Source: an uncultured Bacteroides sp.
GTDB taxonomy: Bacteria; Bacteroidota; Bacteroidia; Bacteroidales; Bacteroidaceae
Direction of reading: 5' to 3'
Assembly (NCBI GenBank): GCA_900546355.1
Contig: URCM01000065.1
Span: 1-18,155 of the forward strand
DNA: 18,155 bases
Positions within the stretch are counted from its first letter, which is position 1. Each line of letters starts with the position of its first letter. A model generated the notes under the pieces. It was not told where the DNA came from and did no database searches. It saw only the letters and a list, made by a program, of their open reading frames with translations. Positions 7,144-14,701 of the stretch are shown one piece after another. The position numbers were made by a program, and so were the translations under genes.

Positions 7144-7686
7144 ATGAAACGTTGGTATGTATTGCGTGCCACTTACAACCGCACGCTCAAGGCATACGGT
7201 GTCTTGACAGAGAAGGGGATAGAGGCTTATCTTCCGATACATTATGTACAGAGAGACTTCAACGGCAAAAAGAAACGCATCGCAGAGCCGCTCCTTCCCA
7301 ATTTCTTGTTTGTTTACGCTACCTCGGAAGAGGTGGAAACCTGCGTCAAGCGCACTCCTGAACTTTCTTTCCTTTCTTATTACTACAACCATTTCCAGAC
7401 CGACCCGGCAGGCAAGAACCGCCCCTTGACGATAGGCTACGATGACATGATGAACTTCATCCGGGCAACCTGTGTAGACAACGGACACGTCCGGATAGTC
7501 AGTCCGGAGCAATGCCGTTTCAAGGGCGGCGATAAGGTGCGGGTTATCGAAGGCGCGTTTGCCGGAGTGGAAGGCAGGGTAGCCCGCGTGTCTGGCCAGC
7601 AATGCGTGGTGGTCGACCTGAAAGGCGTTTGCTTGGTAGCAACGGCTTATATACCGACCGGATTTTTAATGCGTATAACAATATAG
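7144..7686 (+). CDS. NusG-like processive antiterminator, UpxY family
   Basis: Specialised NusG paralog of 180 residues. The NGN domain covers about residues 1-110, starting MKRWYVLRATYNRTLKAYG and including EAYLPIHYV and LLPNFLFVYA. The KOW segment is at about 126-152 (FKGGDKVRVIEGAFAGVEG). UpxY proteins bind RNA polymerase and let it read through termination signals in the leader and body of their own long operon. The frame is open from an ATG at 7012, but the family N-terminus starts right at the ATG at 7144, so that start is chosen. It is the first gene of a seven-gene run, 26 bp before the next gene. Unusually, the downstream genes are not polysaccharide genes. Confidence 0.88.
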   Translation: MKRWYVLRATYNRTLKAYGVLTEKGIEAYLPIHYVQRDFNGKKKRIAEPLLPNFLFVYATSEEVETCVKRTPELSFLSYYYNHFQTDPAGKNRPLTIGYDDMMNFIRATCVDNGHVRIVSPEQCRFKGGDKVRVIEGAFAGVEGRVARVSGQQCVVVDLKGVCLVATAYIPTGFLMRITI

Positions 7687-7712
7687 AAGTTTAACTCTTA
7701 AAAAATGAAAGT

Positions 7713-8159
7713 ATGAAAACAATTTCGCTTCGGTTTATGGCACTGATGTGCTTAGGCTTAGCAGTCTCTGCGTGTGATGAAACAGAAATTACAACCGTCC
7801 TGTACTCTTCAGATATGGCGGATTTCACCGTAGCTAATCAGACTACCGGTGAAACGGTAGAAAACGAAACGCTGCAAACCGGCGGTTTGAAAGCCTTGGA
7901 AGTCCAGCCCGGCGACGTGTTGCGTTTATCCTACACTCCTCCCGAAGAGTATAAACAATACAATTGGGAAGTGGAATTTATCGCGTTCAATGATACGGTA
8001 AAGGTATCTTCCCCTTATGTAGCCAATTACACCATCGCCCATACGGAGCCAGGCGAGTATAGAGTGGCTTGCAGAGGGACGGTAGTGGCACAACAAGATG
8101 AAGAAACCACTTGGGTAGGTGAAGATACCGGTTCGGTTCGTGTTAAAGTGGTGGAATGA
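7713..8159 (+). CDS. Exported lipoprotein, unknown function
   Basis: A 148-residue lipoprotein: N-terminal MKTISLR, a hydrophobic stretch and lipobox AVSAC with Cys21. The residues after Cys are acidic (DETE), which resembles the surface-export signal of Bacteroides lipoproteins, so outer-leaflet display is possible. The mature part is polar and beta-rich. Its last third (YKQYNWEVEFIAFNDTV, then YTIAHTEPGEYRVACRGTVV) looks like an Ig/PKD-type fold in which a THTEPGEY-like turn precedes the last strands. Base composition resembles the antiterminator rather than the AT-rich genes that follow. No specific role is recognised; it may be the surface partner of the system. Confidence 0.8.
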   Translation: MKTISLRFMALMCLGLAVSACDETEITTVLYSSDMADFTVANQTTGETVENETLQTGGLKALEVQPGDVLRLSYTPPEEYKQYNWEVEFIAFNDTVKVSSPYVANYTIAHTEPGEYRVACRGTVVAQQDEETTWVGEDTGSVRVKVVE

Positions 8160-8189
8160 GGTTTGTGTGATTGATAAGACTGGATTATC

Positions 8190-8810
8190 ATGTTTAATCG
8201 AATGGATTTCTTGAATAAGCATAGGATATTGCCTGCTGTCATGGTGGCATGTTCTATGCTTTTTGTGTTGTCTTGTTGCGTGTTGCAGAGGAATAAGGAA
8301 CTTCGGCACGATAGTGATAGCATTGGGGTGTGTACAGATTCTGTGGTGTCTTCATCAGATACGTTTTCTGTTGCAAAGCTCGATTCTGTTAGGAAACAGG
8401 AATTGTTTTATGCGCTGCAACATACGGATAGTATGTCTTTGTATGTCATGCATTTCCCAAAACAATCTGATGACTCTGTTTATGTTGATAGTCTTTTCAG
8501 CTATCCGGTAGAAAAATGTATAAGAAAAATTTCCAAAGAACAACGTGCGGTTCTCGTGTTTCTATTGACTGATGATAGGATGCTTGTCGGGAAATGTCTT
8601 TCTGTCAGGCAACCCTTTTTCCCAAAATTCATTGTTTGCATAGCAGCCCCTAAAGGAAATGTCTATTTGTTATTCTCTTTAGGAACGGAAGAAATGGGCT
8701 TTTCTTCAGACGGTATGACCTATTCAACATATATGATTACTGACTTCCGCTCTGTCTTGCGATGGATAGATGCGGTTTTGCCTGACATGAACATTTTAAC
8801 CATTTATTGA
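8190..8810 (+). CDS. Hypothetical exported protein, probable lipoprotein
   Basis: 206 residues from the ATG at 8190; the ATG at 8202 (MDFLNKHRIL) is an alternative start. A hydrophobic segment at about 13-32 contains Cys21, Cys29 and Cys30. VLSC at 26-29 is a loose lipobox, so lipid attachment is probable but not certain. The mature region begins polar (Ser/Asp-rich, about 35-60) and continues as a mixed alpha/beta domain with SKEQRAVLVFLLTDDRMLVG and a hydrophobic strand FPKFIVCIAAPKGNVYLLFSL. I do not recognise the family. The gene is clearly AT-richer than the one before it, and the caspase ATG follows 8 bp after its stop, so translation is probably coupled. Confidence 0.7.
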   Translation: MFNRMDFLNKHRILPAVMVACSMLFVLSCCVLQRNKELRHDSDSIGVCTDSVVSSSDTFSVAKLDSVRKQELFYALQHTDSMSLYVMHFPKQSDDSVYVDSLFSYPVEKCIRKISKEQRAVLVFLLTDDRMLVGKCLSVRQPFFPKFIVCIAAPKGNVYLLFSLGTEEMGFSSDGMTYSTYMITDFRSVLRWIDAVLPDMNILTIY

Positions 8811-8818
8811 TTTTCTCT

Positions 8819-10006
8819 ATGAAAAAGATATGTTTCTTGTTATTGTTAAGTCTTACACTTGTTCAAAGTGTACAAGCCCAGACGCTTCATGCGATTGTGT
8901 TTGCAAATACGAAATGCCCAGGAAATCCTCGAAAGCCTAATGATCCTGGTATAGGAGCGTCTGTTATGTGCGATTATCAACGTATGCGCATTGAATTGGA
9001 AACCATAGCTACTTTTTGTGGATACAAAAAAGATTTTCAGATGTATGAAGGTTCTCCGCAAAATTTTTGCAGGGACAAATTGGAATACGCTTTGAACAAC
9101 TTGAAATGTGGTAAGAATGATATTGTATTCTTTTATTATTCCGGTCACGGAGGGCGTCCAGAAGTGATGACAAAAGATTCATTTCCCCATATGCAACTTC
9201 TTGTAAACCCTTTCAATCCTAATAATATTATAAAGGCGAGGAATTATTACCCGTTGTCACAGGTTTTGAAACGTATAAAGTCTAAACGTCCAAGATTGGC
9301 AATTGTTATAGGAGACTTGTGCAATAGTACGTCACCTTTAGTTCCTGTTGAAAACGTAGCATCAATGAGAGGTATTACTAAAATATCAAAAATACCTTGT
9401 GAGTTTTATAGGGCTTTATTTTTGAAAGTAAAGGGGAGTATTATTGCGACTTCAAGTAGACCAAAAGAAGTATCTAAGGGGGATGCTGTTTACGGGGGGT
9501 ATTTTACAGCCAGTTTTACAGAAGCCTTGCAAATCATGATAACTGAAAACATGAAGCCTGATTGGAATACGTTATTTGAAGGAAGTAAAATCCGGACGCG
9601 GGCAAGAACAGGTGGAGAACAAAATCCTTACTGGGAGCTTGACATACATCCTGCTGATGAAGCTCCTACCCATGATGTTTTAGATAATCCCGAACCTGTA
9701 ACGCCTCCTGTTCAAACAGATGGTATAGATACCTATTTAACGACTATCGGAAATGATCATACTCCTATTAACGAACGGATACGGCTGATTGATGTGGTGT
9801 TATCTAAATTCTTTTCTTCGCCTAAGGCCAAAGTGGAGGTAGTGGGAAAAGACGGGAAGACCATTGTGGCAACCAAATATGCAGATATGTATCTAAATAA
9901 TCTCAGCATAGCCAGGAAGTTGGTGAAAGTGGTTACTGTCAATCAGGAAGTAAACGGAAGTGGAAAATTAATTTCCCTGAAAGTTCACGAAATGTATAAA
10001 CTGTAA
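8819..10006 (+). CDS. Secreted caspase-fold (C14-like) cysteine protease
   Basis: From the ATG at 8819 the product is 395 residues, with a signal peptide ending at VQA|QT (about residue 20). Residues 23 to about 280 show a caspase/metacaspase hemoglobinase fold: strand LHAIVFANT, helix region DYQRMRIELETIA, strand NDIVFFYYSGHGG with catalytic His110, then RLAIVIGDLCNS with catalytic Cys168, and SIIATSSRPKEVS. Both dyad residues are present, so it should be active. After a Pro-rich linker (about 283-305) comes a C-terminal domain (about 306-395, including RIRLIDVVLSKFFSSPKAKV) of unclear family. A TTG at 8807 would extend the frame but spoil the signal peptide. It is secreted, unlike typical cytoplasmic bacterial caspases. 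Substrate unknown. Confidence 0.86.
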   Translation: MKKICFLLLLSLTLVQSVQAQTLHAIVFANTKCPGNPRKPNDPGIGASVMCDYQRMRIELETIATFCGYKKDFQMYEGSPQNFCRDKLEYALNNLKCGKNDIVFFYYSGHGGRPEVMTKDSFPHMQLLVNPFNPNNIIKARNYYPLSQVLKRIKSKRPRLAIVIGDLCNSTSPLVPVENVASMRGITKISKIPCEFYRALFLKVKGSIIATSSRPKEVSKGDAVYGGYFTASFTEALQIMITENMKPDWNTLFEGSKIRTRARTGGEQNPYWELDIHPADEAPTHDVLDNPEPVTPPVQTDGIDTYLTTIGNDHTPINERIRLIDVVLSKFFSSPKAKVEVVGKDGKTIVATKYADMYLNNLSIARKLVKVVTVNQEVNGSGKLISLKVHEMYKL

Positions 10007-10018
10007 TACAGATAGAAA

Positions 10019-10630
10019 ATGAAAAGATGGTTGTTTTTTCTTGCTGTGCTTGTTTGTTGCTTAAACGGTATGGCGCAAACGAATGATTTGACGCAAGAGC
10101 AGAAGGAAAGTTTCATTATGCGGTGTGAAGAAACGATTGAAGCGTTTCAGTATGGGCTGGAGATTATAGGTGATAAGTCTCAAGAAAAAGCGGTGAAAGA
10201 ACATTATAAGAAAAATATCCTGTCCTTTTTTATGGGGAATGGTTTGCCTTATCGGGATACAGAAGGAAGAGAACACCCTGCTGTAAAGATGGAAGTGTCG
10301 ACTGTGCGTTACAACAATGAGATAGGGAAACGGACGTTGTTATTGACTGAATATTTGAGGAATCTTGAAAATTTGAATTATGTAGAAGTCCGTATTACAA
10401 AAGCGCAGACATGTGTGATTAGTGATTTTTATAAAGTCGGCAATCATTACGAAGGGACAGTATCTATCTTTCAATATTTTACAGGAAAGACGAAAGAAGG
10501 TTATATGTACCGTGATAAGACTCAGAAGGATATAAAAGTATATCTTACAAAAGCCATTGATGGTCAGCTTGGCGAGTTTTGGGACTTGAAGTTAGGAGAT
10601 ATTAATGTAGTGGAAACCGTTAAGATGTGA
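10019..10630 (+). CDS. Exported protein of unknown function
   Basis: 203 residues with a signal peptide (MKRWLFFLAVLVCCLNGMA|QT). The mature N-terminus is helical and charged (LTQEQKESFIMRCEETIEAFQYGLEII in sense), followed by a beta-rich half (VEVRITKAQTCVISDF, YEGTVSIFQYF, KDIKVYLT, LKLGDINVVE). A helix pair followed by a curved sheet would suit an NTF2-like fold, but that is inference only. It starts 12 bp after the caspase gene and is followed after 7 bp by another exported gene. The opening T-x-x-Q-K pattern recalls the mature N-terminus of the 743-residue protein encoded at 11413-13644, so the two may share a domain. Confidence 0.78.
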   Translation: MKRWLFFLAVLVCCLNGMAQTNDLTQEQKESFIMRCEETIEAFQYGLEIIGDKSQEKAVKEHYKKNILSFFMGNGLPYRDTEGREHPAVKMEVSTVRYNNEIGKRTLLLTEYLRNLENLNYVEVRITKAQTCVISDFYKVGNHYEGTVSIFQYFTGKTKEGYMYRDKTQKDIKVYLTKAIDGQLGEFWDLKLGDINVVETVKM

Positions 10631-10637
10631 TTGAGTT

Positions 10638-11420
10638 ATGAAAAGATGCATTATTGCGCTATTTATAGTATGGCCTGCTTTTCTGTTTGCGCAATTCGAA
10701 AGCACGGTCATTGATGAATTGGAGCTTCAATTTAAAGTTAAACAGATAGATGAATTCATGAAACGTTTTAATTATGACATAACATTCAATCAACAACCTC
10801 CTGTCAGTGAAGAGGATACTTTAGCTTATAGAAGGAACAGGCTGAAAAATATGCTTACCTTGTTTAATCTGAATAAATACATGAATAAGGAGAAGGAAAT
10901 AAATGACAGTATCCTTCTTTTTATAAATTACGTTATAGATAATCGGTATCGGCTAAATTATGAGGATTCTACATGGTGTGCCAAATTGCAATGTGAAAGT
11001 CTGTATAGAGGTAAGAAATGTATGATAAATCTTTCGCTTCATGTTGAAAGGATAAAAGGAGTGGAATATAAATGGGTCATAGATGGAGTGGAAGGGGGCA
11101 TTTTTGAAATAACTCCGAAGCCAAGTGTAGATTCTCTTTTTATTTCACCAGCGGAACATGGCATTGGCTTCATTACCTTGCCGGACATTATAAATTCGAA
11201 TCCGTCTGCCATAGAGACGTTGGATTATCGAGGTTACATAAAAGATAATCTTTCTGTATTTAATTATCTGATAGCTAGTAAATCTTTAAAGCTTGTATCT
11301 GTAAATTCTGTCGTATATCATTATAAGGTAGGGCGATATGCTTTTGATGTAGAACGAATGGAAAAGGAAGGCAGCTATAATAAAGGATGGCTGATTAATA
11401 ATTTGATAATCTATGAATAA
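10638..11420 (+). CDS. Exported protein of unknown function
   Basis: 260 residues with a signal peptide (MKRCIIALFIVWPAFLFA|QFES). The mature part starts with a helical stretch (VIDELELQFKVKQIDEFMKRF) and a second helix-rich segment (YRRNRLKNMLTLFNLNKYM). A beta-rich C-terminal half follows, with VEYKWVIDGVEGGIFEI, a PAEHGIGFITLPDII segment and a last strand SVVYHYKVGRYAFDVERM. I do not recognise a family. Its stop overlaps the start of the next gene by 8 bp (ATGAATAA), which implies coupled translation and a shared function. Confidence 0.78.
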   Translation: MKRCIIALFIVWPAFLFAQFESTVIDELELQFKVKQIDEFMKRFNYDITFNQQPPVSEEDTLAYRRNRLKNMLTLFNLNKYMNKEKEINDSILLFINYVIDNRYRLNYEDSTWCAKLQCESLYRGKKCMINLSLHVERIKGVEYKWVIDGVEGGIFEITPKPSVDSLFISPAEHGIGFITLPDIINSNPSAIETLDYRGYIKDNLSVFNYLIASKSLKLVSVNSVVYHYKVGRYAFDVERMEKEGSYNKGWLINNLIIYE

Positions 11421-13644
11421 TATGAAAAAATGTATTCTGTTTTTGTTTGTGTTCTTCCCTAATTTCTGTATGTCGCAAGTTACGGAAATGCAGAAACAAG
11501 AAGCGTTATCTACAGCGAAACGCTTTTGCACACTGATGTCACAATTCAGCAATGGTGGAAGTGGTTATTTGGAAAATGACAAAAAGATTTTTTTGATGTG
11601 TTCTACTCCTAAGATTTCTGCCTTTGATGATATTAGTTCAAACAAAGAAATCATGCTTAATGCTTATATGGCGTTAATTACTAAAACTTACAAAAACCGT
11701 TTGCAGATGGATTTTTCAAATCCAGTGGTCTCTGAAGTGTTTTATGTGCCGCAATTTAATATAAGTATGGAATACGCTTCTATCTTTAATGGAGGAGATC
11801 AAGGGACAATGTCGCTCGGATTAAGAAAAACGGATTATTCTGATATTTATATTATCATAAACGTATCGCAAAGTATGCCGACTTTATATAAGACGACTAA
11901 AAGGTATATTGTATATAGTATTGTTGAAAAAAAGATTATTTCTTTTTCTAATACAAATAGTCCGTATGTATTGTATTGTAAGGCATTAGATTGTTACTCG
12001 AAGCAAAAGTATCAAGATGTGCTGTCATATTGCGATAAAGTGTTGGTTGCCGAACGTTTTGATAGGAAATCAGATTGTGCGGTTGTTGCTATGCACACTT
12101 GTTTCCTGATGCAAGATTATAATGCTGTTTCTCGTTATATTAAGTATTATAACGGTGAATATAAAAGTGCTTTTTTAACGCTGATAGACTTTGTTAAAGC
12201 TATTCAGGCGGATGATGTTGAAAAAGCGGTCTCTTGTGCGAAAATCATAGCGGAAAGCAATTTGCCTACGCGTTATGGTATGCAAACAATCTTGGGACGG
12301 TGTTATGCGTTTGGATTTGGAGGATGTGAAAAAGATGTCCCCAAAGCTATATATTGGTATAAAAGAGCAATGCGGGAAGGAAGTGCGGAAGCGGGATATA
12401 ATTTGGCAATGGATTTTGTTAATCCGAATTGTGATATCGATGAATATTTGACTGAAGAAGAATTGGTTGAAAGTGTGAGTATATCAGCTAGTCGAGGTTA
12501 TATCCCTGCATATTCTCTTTTGGGTACAATTTATGGAAGTCTTGGTCAGAGGGAAGAAGAAGGAAACTGGTATAAAAAGTCGGCTGAGAGTAATGACATT
12601 ATCGGAATGATTTATTATGGCTGCTTTTTATCTGTCGTGAAACATGATACACAGAATGCCTTGAGATGGCTTAAAAAGGCGGTGAATGACAAACGGTTTG
12701 ATACGTTTATGGAGTATCAGTATTTTAAGAAAAAAGGGTTTAAGACAAAGGAAGATATACAGCAAATCATCTACAATATAGAGAACGGCATACCTATATC
12801 TTTACCTTCTTCATTTGAAGAACCTGAAAAAGAAGAAGCTCTTTCGCAACCAATAGTATCTAGCCAGCCGAACATTCCTCATCAAACAACCGTTGTTCAA
12901 CCGCAACAGCATCCTCAACAACATTCTCAACAAACAACTACCGTTGACGTAATTTCTACGACTGCTACTCATTCCGAAAATACAGGAACTAGTTCTAATC
13001 ATCATCACGCAACTCCATCTTATCGTTATCGGAAATCGTTCAATAGTCCATCTGACGATTATTGTGTTGCCGGCATATCAATCGGTTATGTTCAAAAGTC
13101 ATGGTCATATAAAGAAGTGGATGGAGGAAAAGGGAAAATTGGTTTTTGGGAGGGAACAAACCATATTAAAGGTGTGCAAGCAGGTCTCCGGATAGAACCG
13201 TTATTTAAATATGGTTTTGGGGTGAATACCGGTTTGTATTATGAATTTTATTATTCAAAAAGCAAACCGTTGGTATATGCAGGGGAAGAATATAAACCCA
13301 CTTTGCAAGAACATGCGCTTTATCTTCCGATACATTTAGAATATAGATTGCATTTTTCAGAGAACTTTCAATTATTCTTTTATGGAGGCATTGGGTTGGA
13401 TTATGGCATTTCTGCAACTTTAAATACAAACAATGAACATTTTACTTACGATGACACGAACGCTTATCATGGTTCAGATTGGAAGAAATTCAATGCCTCT
13501 TTGGAGTATGGCGGGGGGATACGTATTTATATGGTACAACTGAATTTCTCTATTTCTAAAGGGTTGGTCAACATGAGTGAATCTTCTGAATATACAATGA
13601 AGCAGAATAAAGATTTGATGTGCGGCTTATCTGTAATGTTTTGA
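11413..13644 (+). CDS. Exported Sel1-repeat protein with C-terminal beta-barrel
   Basis: 743 residues. A signal peptide ends near CMS|QV (about residue 22). Residues 25 to about 190 form a mixed domain of unknown family. Residues 190-290 look like TPR-type helices (LYCKALDCYSKQKYQDVLSYC). Residues 295 to about 425 contain Sel1-like repeats (RCYAFGFGGCEKDVPKAIYWYKRA, SLLGTIYGSLGQREEEGNWYKKSA, MIYYGCFLSVVKHDTQNALRWLKKA). A Gln/His/Thr-rich low-complexity linker follows (about 470-535). The last 200 residues have repeated amphipathic strands and end in Phe (LSVMF), as in outer-membrane beta-barrels. The overall picture is a barrel in the outer membrane holding a periplasmic repeat scaffold. ATG 11413 is used; ATG 11422 is equally plausible. 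Last gene of the operon. Confidence 0.82.
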   Translation: MNNMKKCILFLFVFFPNFCMSQVTEMQKQEALSTAKRFCTLMSQFSNGGSGYLENDKKIFLMCSTPKISAFDDISSNKEIMLNAYMALITKTYKNRLQMDFSNPVVSEVFYVPQFNISMEYASIFNGGDQGTMSLGLRKTDYSDIYIIINVSQSMPTLYKTTKRYIVYSIVEKKIISFSNTNSPYVLYCKALDCYSKQKYQDVLSYCDKVLVAERFDRKSDCAVVAMHTCFLMQDYNAVSRYIKYYNGEYKSAFLTLIDFVKAIQADDVEKAVSCAKIIAESNLPTRYGMQTILGRCYAFGFGGCEKDVPKAIYWYKRAMREGSAEAGYNLAMDFVNPNCDIDEYLTEEELVESVSISASRGYIPAYSLLGTIYGSLGQREEEGNWYKKSAESNDIIGMIYYGCFLSVVKHDTQNALRWLKKAVNDKRFDTFMEYQYFKKKGFKTKEDIQQIIYNIENGIPISLPSSFEEPEKEEALSQPIVSSQPNIPHQTTVVQPQQHPQQHSQQTTTVDVISTTATHSENTGTSSNHHHATPSYRYRKSFNSPSDDYCVAGISIGYVQKSWSYKEVDGGKGKIGFWEGTNHIKGVQAGLRIEPLFKYGFGVNTGLYYEFYYSKSKPLVYAGEEYKPTLQEHALYLPIHLEYRLHFSENFQLFFYGGIGLDYGISATLNTNNEHFTYDDTNAYHGSDWKKFNASLEYGGGIRIYMVQLNFSISKGLVNMSESSEYTMKQNKDLMCGLSVMF

Positions 13645-13667
13645 AAGAGCATATCAATATGCCTCTT
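13645..13667 (+). terminator. Probable terminator of the caspase operon
   Basis: Directly after the stop codon, AAGAGCATAT (13645-13654) pairs with ATATGCCTCTT (13657-13667), with one bulged C and a 2-nt loop. Only a short pyrimidine stretch follows, so efficiency is uncertain, but the position fits. Confidence 0.5.
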
Positions 13668-13678
13668 CTTACCGAGGT

Positions 13679-13819
13679 TGTCTCAAAATAGAAATGGGCT
13701 GTCATTTTGTTATTCTGAACGTGGTGAAGAATCTCGAAAACACAAGCTAATGCACACGAGATTCTTCGCTTTGCTCCCTTAGACATTACTTTTTGATTCT
13801 CAGTTCTCATTTTGAGACA
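13679..13819. mobile_element. MITE-like element, 141 bp
   Basis: Perfect 11-bp terminal inverted repeats, TGTCTCAAAAT (13679-13689) and ATTTTGAGACA (13809-13819), enclose a non-coding segment. Inside is another perfect 11-bp inverted repeat, GAAGAATCTCG (13726-13736) and CGAGATTCTTC (13757-13767). The size, lack of coding capacity and inverted termini suit a miniature element mobilised by a transposase elsewhere. I see no clear target-site duplication. The internal GAAGAATCTC motif resembles a dispersed intergenic repeat familiar from Bacteroides genomes (from memory, not checked). Confidence 0.6.
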
Positions 13820-13829
13820 GCTTAATTTG

Positions 13830-13838
13830 TATCTTTGC
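13830..13838 (+). promoter_or_regulatory. Promoter core for the Fic remnant
   Basis: TATCTTTGC matches TAnnTTTG, 18 bp before the ATG at 13857. The nearest TTTG (13811-13814) lies inside the right end of the MITE-like element at a short 15-bp spacing, so the element may have replaced or damaged the original -33 box. Confidence 0.45.
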
Positions 13839-13856
13839 AAAAAAAAATGATTATTC

Positions 13857-14701
13857 ATGTCTATACATGAACATAAAGATTGGCCTTCGTTTTCATGGAA
13901 TAAGGAATTGGTAGGCGAAAAGCTGAATAAGGTATATAGTAAGGTGGGGTACCTGAAGGGGCGGCTCAGCGTAATAGGCTTCGATGATAGGATGTCCGCT
14001 ATGGTAGAATCGGTCTCTCATGACATTATTGCGTCATCGGAGATTGAGGGGTAGAATTGAACAATGAACAAGTCCGTTCGTCGGTTGCCCGTCAACAGGG
14101 CGTGCAGTTGCCGAATCTTGCAACGTCTTCCCGTTATATAGACGGGGTGGTGGAAATGGCTTTGGATGCGGCTGTGAATTATAACGCTTCGCTTACCGAC
14201 GAAAGACTGTTCGGTTGGCATAACTGCCTTTTCCCTACGGGGTGGAGCGGTTCTGTAAAATATATGTAGTTCAATACCGGCACGGGGAGATGAAAGTGGT
14301 GTCAGGTATGTTCGGAAGGGAAAAAGTGCATTATGTAGCCCCTGCTCCCGATAGAATAAACAGAGAGATGAAACGGTTCTTGGATTGGCTCAATTCCGAT
14401 GTTCATACCGGCTATGTGAAATCGGCAATCGCTCATCTGTGGTTTGTTTGTATTCATCCTTTCGATGACGGGAACGGACGAATCGGACGACCCATAGCCG
14501 ATATGGCTTTGGCGCAAGCGGAAGATTCAAACATGCGTTTTTTCAGTATTTCCCATCAGAAAAACAAGGACAAAAAGCAGCATTACGATATTTTGGAAAA
14601 AACGCAAAAGGGAGATTGTGAAATAACGGAATGGATCAACTGGTATCTTGATTGCCTGATTCGCTCGGTGGAACAGGCTGATAATATTCTATTGAACAAG
14701 G
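13857..14701 (+). pseudogene. Fic-domain protein (AMP transferase family), broken
   Basis: Three consecutive open segments together read as one Fic protein. Segment 1 (13857-14054) encodes the N-terminal Fic region and ends with the inhibitory-helix motif SSEIEG, followed at once by a stop. Adding one base in the G-run restores the next segment (starting VELNNEQVRSSVARQ, to about 14250). A second single-base loss near 14250 (after PTGWSG) shifts to the segment ending at 14727, which holds an intact Fic core, HPFDDGNGRIGR. The last recognisable Fic residues (LLNK) lie at about 14700, where the tatC stop codon begins, so the C-terminal wing of about 70-80 residues is missing. Fic proteins transfer AMP or similar groups to target proteins; this copy should be inactive. 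Confidence 0.85.
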
